Of a stretch of DNA of 35,975 bases, positions 32,301-35,975 are shown piece after piece. The notes under the pieces are model-generated. The model saw only the letters and a program-made list of their open reading frames with translations, ran no database searches and was not told the DNA's origin. A program made the translations under genes and the position numbers. The stretch is from Actinomadura rubrisoli (GTDB lineage: Bacteria > Actinomycetota > Actinomycetes > Streptosporangiales > Streptosporangiaceae), in NCBI RefSeq assembly GCF_004349215.1, contig NZ_SMKU01000059.1, positions 1-35,975 on the forward strand. The letters run 5' to 3'. Each line of letters opens with the position of its first letter. The stretch's first letter is position 1.

Positions 32301-34583
32301 TTCCAGGCGGGCGGTGGGCAGCCCGGCCAGCAGTTCCAGCGCGCGGCGCTGCTCGGCGAGCTCGGCGGTGGCCGGGTCGGTGGCCAGCACCCGCCGGATG
32401 TGCTCGTGCACCAGCAGGTTCGGGTCGCCGGTCATCCGCTGGTCGGCCGAGTACAGCTTGCGGTAGCGGCTCTCGCTCGGCGTCGTGGCCGAGACCTTGA
32501 CGTGGACGAACGGGGCGTCGGTGGTGCCGGGCACGAACTCGTCGCCCGGGGTGGCCAGCGCCAGCCGCCGCGCCGCGTCGGCCCAGCCGAGCAGCACCGC
32601 GTGCCGGGCGAGCAGGTACAGCAGCGCCGCCGGCGGCTTGCCGTCGCGGAAGCCCTCCTCGGTGCGGACCCGGTCCAGGTCGGTGCCGGCGTGGTCGGCC
32701 AGCCAGCGCAGGTAATTGCGCTTGTCTGCGGTGTAGGACCGGATCGGGTCGGTCTCCGACAGCGGCCTGTCGTCGACCAGCGGCGCCAGCAGCGGGTGCT
32801 GCACTCCGGTGAAAAGCCGCCGCAGCAGGTCGGGGTCCCGGTCGGGGTCGCTGGTGGGACGGCCGAACCGGGCCAGCAGCGCGCGGATCGGCGGTCCCAG
32901 CTTGGCGCCGCGCTCCAGCGCGCCGGGCACCTCCGGGCCCAGCGCCCGGAAGTTCTCCCGGTTGAAGATGTCCTCGACGCTCTGCGCGTACCGCTGGTAG
33001 TACTCGGCGGACGTGGGGTGCAGCGCGAGGATGTCCAGGAGCATCTGGTGCCGGTCGCCGGGCTTGCCCAGGTACGCGACGTCGGAGAGGACGGCCTCCC
33101 AGTCCTTGGCGGCCTCGGTGAGGACGGTGTTCAGCGCGATCCGGTGCTTGGCGGTGCCCGGCCACGCCATCTTCCGGAACGCGGTGGTGGGCAGGATCCC
33201 GTAGGGCTGGCGTCCGATCTTGACGGCCGGGAGGGGGCCGCGCCCGGAGACGTGCTCCAGGAACAGCCTCCGGGTCTCGGCGATCTGCTCGTCGTCCAGC
33301 ACGCCGTCCAGCAGTGCCTGAAGGTAGTAGCCCCAGGTCGCCGGCCACAGGGCGGTGTGCGCGGCGCGGGCGTCCCGGTGGTCGGTCGCGTCGGCGTTCG
33401 GCACCCCGGTCAGCACGGCGGGATCGAGGCCGAGCAGGTCGGCGAAGCGCCGGCCGTCCGTCCGCGTGGTCCAGTCGTCGGCGGCCTCCAGCCCGGCCGC
33501 GGTGCGCAGCGCGGCGGCGGCCTCGGCGCGCGGGCTCTGCCCGGCCGGGGCCTGCTCGGTGTTGTTGGTCGGCGTGCCCTGCGGCACCAGGCTGAAGCCG
33601 CCCGGGCTGCGGTGGTGGTCCAGCAGCAGCCGGCCGAACGCGGCGGCGCTGTCCTCCGCGGTGGCCTGCTCCCGCAGCCCGAGCACGATCAGCCGGTCCA
33701 CCCGGCACCGGAAGCCGTCGAGCAGCGGGATGCGCAGCCCCATCCCCTCGGTGACGGCCTGGTCGAAGTCGGTCAGCCAGCGCAGCGCGGGCGGCACGGT
33801 GAGCTTGCCGGTGGTCTCGTCGATCCTGAGTTGGTCCTCCTTCCTCTCCAGCGGGTCGGGGCTCACGGCGAGCGCGGCGGACACCGGTTCGCCGGTCTTG
33901 GCGAACACCAGTTCGCCGCCGACGTAGCCGAGTGCGGTGAACCGGTCCGGGAGCAGGGTCGCCTTCGCGGCCACCGTCCAGGACTGCGGGGCGATCTTGT
34001 CCGGTGGCGGCGGGGTCAGGACCAGGAACGCCACCACGACCTTGTCGCCGAGGGTGACCGGTGCGCCGTCCACACCGGAGGGCCGGTTGCCGCGGATCGC
34101 CTCCGCCCGGCTCGGCCCGACCGCGGCGAGGAGGGCGATGTCGGCCTGCCGCAGCTTGGCCCGGTCGCCGTGGGCACCCCAGACCGCCGTCCAGTAGTCG
34201 ACGGCCGGCTGCCGGTCCGCGGCGGGCGGCGGTAGGGCGCTGACGACCACCAGGACGGTCGTGTCCACCGGCACCGGGATCGGCCGGTCACCGGGATTCG
34301 CGGGCCGGTGCTCCCCCAGCAGGTAGCCGGCCCGTCCCACCGGGATCCGCCGGACCAGCTCCTGCCAGGCCGCCTGCTCGGCGACCTGCCGGCCGCCGGA
34401 GCGCCAGAGCGCCGTCCAGTACGCGTCCAGCGCGGCCAGCTCGGCGGCCGTGGGACGCGGTTCGAACTTGTTCACCGACCACTCGTCGGGGAACACCCGG
34501 ATCAGCAGCTCGTTCTCGGTGTAGCGGGTCTCCACCCGGACCGGGCCGAGCAGCACCGGGTAGTCGAGGCTGAGCTCAGGCAT
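29307..34583 (-). CDS. Giant uncharacterised protein, 1758 aa (second of operon)
   Basis: ATG at 34583, again within an ATGCCTGA overlap with the upstream gene. No signal peptide or membrane segments. The N-terminal third is mixed alpha/beta (starting MPELSLDYPVLLGPVRVETR). Residues about 330-1000 hold many helical segments with LGxxxxW-type motifs and the phrase GRQPYGILPTT. About residues 1260-1500 are predicted by eye as long amphipathic helices or coiled coil (RGRVEEFLAELAELY, ALETEIKNRAKAAEDALRDY). The C-terminal domain contains CGLLLDEWTEVIPAERETTG at about 1640-1660, a segment I recall from other unannotated large proteins. Size, coiled coil and absence of an enzyme motif suggest a structural or scaffold role. 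No function can be assigned. Confidence 0.82.
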   Translation of the reverse strand: MPELSLDYPVLLGPVRVETRYTENELLIRVFPDEWSVNKFEPRPTAAELAALDAYWTALWRSGGRQVAEQAAWQELVRRIPVGRAGYLLGEHRPANPGDRPIPVPVDTTVLVVVSALPPPAADRQPAVDYWTAVWGAHGDRAKLRQADIALLAAVGPSRAEAIRGNRPSGVDGAPVTLGDKVVVAFLVLTPPPPDKIAPQSWTVAAKATLLPDRFTALGYVGGELVFAKTGEPVSAALAVSPDPLERKEDQLRIDETTGKLTVPPALRWLTDFDQAVTEGMGLRIPLLDGFRCRVDRLIVLGLREQATAEDSAAAFGRLLLDHHRSPGGFSLVPQGTPTNNTEQAPAGQSPRAEAAAALRTAAGLEAADDWTTRTDGRRFADLLGLDPAVLTGVPNADATDHRDARAAHTALWPATWGYYLQALLDGVLDDEQIAETRRLFLEHVSGRGPLPAVKIGRQPYGILPTTAFRKMAWPGTAKHRIALNTVLTEAAKDWEAVLSDVAYLGKPGDRHQMLLDILALHPTSAEYYQRYAQSVEDIFNRENFRALGPEVPGALERGAKLGPPIRALLARFGRPTSDPDRDPDLLRRLFTGVQHPLLAPLVDDRPLSETDPIRSYTADKRNYLRWLADHAGTDLDRVRTEEGFRDGKPPAALLYLLARHAVLLGWADAARRLALATPGDEFVPGTTDAPFVHVKVSATTPSESRYRKLYSADQRMTGDPNLLVHEHIRRVLATDPATAELAEQRRALELLAGLPTARLERVLAEHLDLATYRLDAWRLGLVNERLAELRFGTGGADSAGGVHGAAPARRGLYLGAYGWLEHIERRCDEQPALAPVSDDLAHVFGADPIPQDPGNGGYIHAPSPAHARTAAVLRAGYLANHTPGRESAFAVNLSSQRVRIALSLLDGLRQGQSLGALLGYRFERGLHDRDPRAKVDQFIAGLRLKFPLRANKIGQTAAPPDDPARPRAIEQVEARNVIDGLELIRHVSVLPDAQKDYPYDFTDLPPADGDQKKAIRAEVKALLDTHDALADLAVAEGAHQALQGNTERASATLDAYAKEGFPPDPAVVQTPRSGITLTHRIGIQFRPGLDPDHGAVRNNPRARAEPAVNDWLPAVLPLPTEVAVLVTWTEPGGGQGSRVVTQSDIGLQPIDLLWALRPAGAPEMSDLDDRILGVVYARSRPRPDARPTINYTRRVAGKVSFFELSALVTALRSLLVTARPLQPSDLVPAAGAATVNRSADDAVALPRDRPAAVLESLTEFRGRVEEFLAELAELYPAEADPVRAEVLKRIDALLAGYAGLAMEAGGFGMVRSGWAELAEWRRGVFAGVLAAVAETAARMGRARDAADALLRRYDGLPSSATDEQRFLILQEAERLLTTTPTDPRPGTPFELRSSVRRLRRDFGDLVDDLVALAATTETTLSGLLAKIAGLPPVSDHDPTGLDLAPFQDRIVDYGRELRTRAQALETEIKNRAKAAEDALRDYDAAVTGPDRVRAATTALKALLGEDVLVVPEFTPEERLAEDLRDAVNDSDRLIAHLKPARDFPVDDWLHGIARVREKPRLWERAVLLADALLGPGGLLNTGILGWKEPALKPIQLPYAEGDHWLALELANDPARPDPFREDRLLYTAHYAAAPPLGGGPQCGLLLDEWTEVIPAERETTGIALHINGPDSEPPQAMLLVVPPVRDEQHRGWTAEDLVQAIAETFELAKIRAVEPQHLDGTAYAHLLPATVMSAAQEQITISTDLATANLRWKADHA

Positions 34584-35975
34584 CCGGTTCCCTCTCCCCC
34601 GCGACCGGTTTCGGCAGCATGTCCTGGGCGTGCGCGGCGACCAGCACCGGCGCCTGGAACAGCAGGTACGCCACGTCGGCCGGGCTGATGTCGTGCCGCC
34701 AGGCCGGCAGCCACTCGTCGTCCTGGCGTTGCAGGCGCTTCTCCTGGTCGTCCTCGTCGCCGTTGAAGTCGTCCAGCTCGACGTGGACGGCCTCCTCGAA
34801 CCGGATGAAGCGGTGGCCGTTCGGGTCGATCCGGCCCCAGCTCAGGTCGTTCCACACCTCCACCGGCAGCGGCTCCGCGGCGTCCGGCGGATCCTCGTCC
34901 AGGCCGAAGCGGGGATCGCCGGGACGCTCCTTGAGCACGAAGAACCAGCCGAGGTCGTCCCCCACGCCGGTGCCGCGGGCGGTGGGCGCGTCCAGGTCGA
35001 AGCCGAGCAGGTAGATGTCCGGCTCCACCTTCGCCTCGTAGATCGGCATCCGGATGTCCTCCGGTGGCGGGGGCAGGTCGTCGCGGAAGTCGGCGAGGAC
35101 CCGCTCGCCGCTGGTGTCGATCTTGCCGTCCTTGACGGGCCATGCCGCGCGGTGCGCGTAGACGGCCGCGTTCGGGTACTTCCTCAGCAGGTCGCCGCGG
35201 ATCACCAGCACCAGGTTGTTGCGCTGCGGCCTGCCCGGTTCGGGCGGCGGGCGCCGCTGGTCGTGCAGGCCCAGCCGGCTCGCCTTGTCCCACTCGTGGA
35301 CCGGCGGGATGTCGTAGAGCCGGACGCGCCGCCGCTCCGCGTCCTCCCCCGGCAGCGGGAGCGCGGCCCGAGGGTCCCAGAACTGCCGGAACGGGGTCCC
35401 CCGAGCGTCGGTCGGGAACTCGCGCCAGAGCAGCTCGCGCGCCATCTCGTGGTTGAGCCCGACCAGGTACGACTCGATGAACGCGCGGTTGCTCTCCAGC
35501 AGGGTGATCGAGTTCACCGGGACCAGCCCGAGGTTGGGCACGAACGTGTCCACCGAGATGCCCAGCAGGTCGGTGTACATCGGCAGGTCGATCGCCGGGT
35601 AGGCCATCACCTCGACCAGTTCGCCGGCGACCGGCTTGAGCCGTTCCGGGATGTCCACCGAGCTCAGCACCGTGTCCGGCACGGTCCGCTCCGCGCGCAG
35701 CCCGGTCAGCACGGACGCGGTGGCCAGGCCGACGCCCAGCTCCGGGCGCGGCTTGGGCCTGCCGCCGACGGCGGCGGCGTCCCACCCCTGGTACAGCGCG
35801 CGGAGCGCCTTCTTGTACTGCTTGCCCTCTTCGCTGTCGTCCGCGCCGACCGGGGTGGTCTCGGTGCTGTTGAGGTCGCGCAGGACGAAGAGGGGGTTGG
35901 GCGGGAGGATGTCGACCGGGTCGCCGGGGGGCTTCGGCTCCAGGAAGACGTCGAGCTTGGCGGGGGTGACCACGG
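34576..35975 (-). CDS. Large uncharacterised protein, N-terminus beyond window (first of the visible operon)
   Basis: At least 465 aa, with the frame still open at the right edge. The GTG at 35973 has no supporting evidence as a start. No known domain name comes to mind. Recognisable segments are VDTFVPNLGLVPVNSITLLE, then FIESYLVGLNHEMARELLWR, then EFPTDARGTPFRQFWDPR, which I recall as a conserved string in uncharacterised bacterial proteins of similar operons. The C-terminus (HDISPADVAYLLFQAPVLVA) may be an interaction helix. It is coupled to the giant 1758-aa gene by an 8-bp overlap. A proline-rich stretch near VLPPNP-like sequence occurs close to the visible N-terminal end. Confidence 0.78.
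   Translation of the reverse strand, partial: VVTPAKLDVFLEPKPPGDPVDILPPNPLFVLRDLNSTETTPVGADDSEEGKQYKKALRALYQGWDAAAVGGRPKPRPELGVGLATASVLTGLRAERTVPDTVLSSVDIPERLKPVAGELVEVMAYPAIDLPMYTDLLGISVDTFVPNLGLVPVNSITLLESNRAFIESYLVGLNHEMARELLWREFPTDARGTPFRQFWDPRAALPLPGEDAERRRVRLYDIPPVHEWDKASRLGLHDQRRPPPEPGRPQRNNLVLVIRGDLLRKYPNAAVYAHRAAWPVKDGKIDTSGERVLADFRDDLPPPPEDIRMPIYEAKVEPDIYLLGFDLDAPTARGTGVGDDLGWFFVLKERPGDPRFGLDEDPPDAAEPLPVEVWNDLSWGRIDPNGHRFIRFEEAVHVELDDFNGDEDDQEKRLQRQDDEWLPAWRHDISPADVAYLLFQAPVLVAAHAQDMLPKPVAGEREPDA

Noticed and set aside
29106..34235. A 1709-codon open frame on the + strand
   Set aside because: It is the antisense of the 1758-aa gene. Its translation is dominated by G, R, V, Q and P with no domain motif, while the minus strand gives coherent segments and coupled start/stop overlaps.
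1..35975. tRNA or rRNA genes, CRISPR arrays, insertion sequences
   Set aside because: Read on both strands, no cloverleaf-like sequence, no spaced direct-repeat array of CRISPR type and no transposase motif or terminal inverted repeats were recognised. Small tRNAs could only be excluded with a tRNA search.
27467..35975. Contractile injection system or phage tail operon
   Set aside because: No sheath, tube, baseplate, spike or AAA ATPase motif is visible in the part shown, so the link is only a possibility to be tested with flanking sequence.

Overview
The window is very GC-rich, has dense same-strand operons with 1-11 bp overlaps, uses GTG/TTG starts, and carries actinobacterial families (FadD19-like ligase, PucR/CdaR regulator, DesK/NarL-type two-component pair, MMPL exporter). 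This points to a filamentous actinomycete. A Thermomonosporaceae/Actinomadura-like host is my inference only.

Region 1 (1-7847): a lipid or steroid side-chain catabolic block. On the minus strand a FadD-type ligase, a two-OB-fold DUF35 protein, two thiolase-like/lipid-transfer proteins and a FadD19-like ligase form a tightly coupled operon, followed by a separately promoted MarR regulator. A crotonase is divergent. The divergent promoter region carries two KstR-like 14-mers. Both thiolase-like proteins lack the nucleophilic cysteine at the usual place, which suggests a retro-aldolase/Ltp-type complex with the DUF35 partner.

Region 2 (7867-14209): a membrane-anchored sulfatase-fold (LtaS-like) protein, then a sensor kinase/LuxR-type regulator pair followed by an MMPL exporter. 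Four ~17-bp direct repeats at ~22-bp spacing precede the MMPL gene, and a related palindrome precedes the kinase gene.

Region 3 (14288-19264): a Tat-exported PAF-acetylhydrolase-like esterase, an orphan 160-aa protein of more AT-rich composition, an alpha/beta hydrolase, a PucR-type regulator and a secreted protein with RTX-like GGxGxD repeats. Inverted-repeat terminators separate several of these units.

Region 4 (19339-27410): the highlight, a cinnamycin/duramycin-type class II lanthipeptide cluster. In transcription order (minus strand) it holds a DurN/Cinorf7-like lysinoalanine synthase, a CinA-like precursor with core CRNSCSFGPLTIVCDGDTK, a LanM synthetase, a CinX-like 2OG-Fe(II) hydroxylase with an N-terminal Nif11-like domain, an ABC ATPase and an ABC permease. 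This is the cinorf7-A-M-X-T-H order of the cinnamycin cluster. The core keeps every residue needed for the three (methyl)lanthionines, the lysinoalanine and hydroxy-Asp15, but differs from cinnamycin at positions 3, 10, 12 and 17. No PE N-methyltransferase, SARP or CinRK pair is in the window. A winged-helix regulator is divergent instead.

Region 5 (27467-35975, continuing off the right edge): an operon of three large, soluble, uncharacterised proteins (615 aa, 1758 aa and at least 465 aa). They are joined by two identical ATGCCTGA overlaps. They look like parts of one assembly, but I cannot assign a function.
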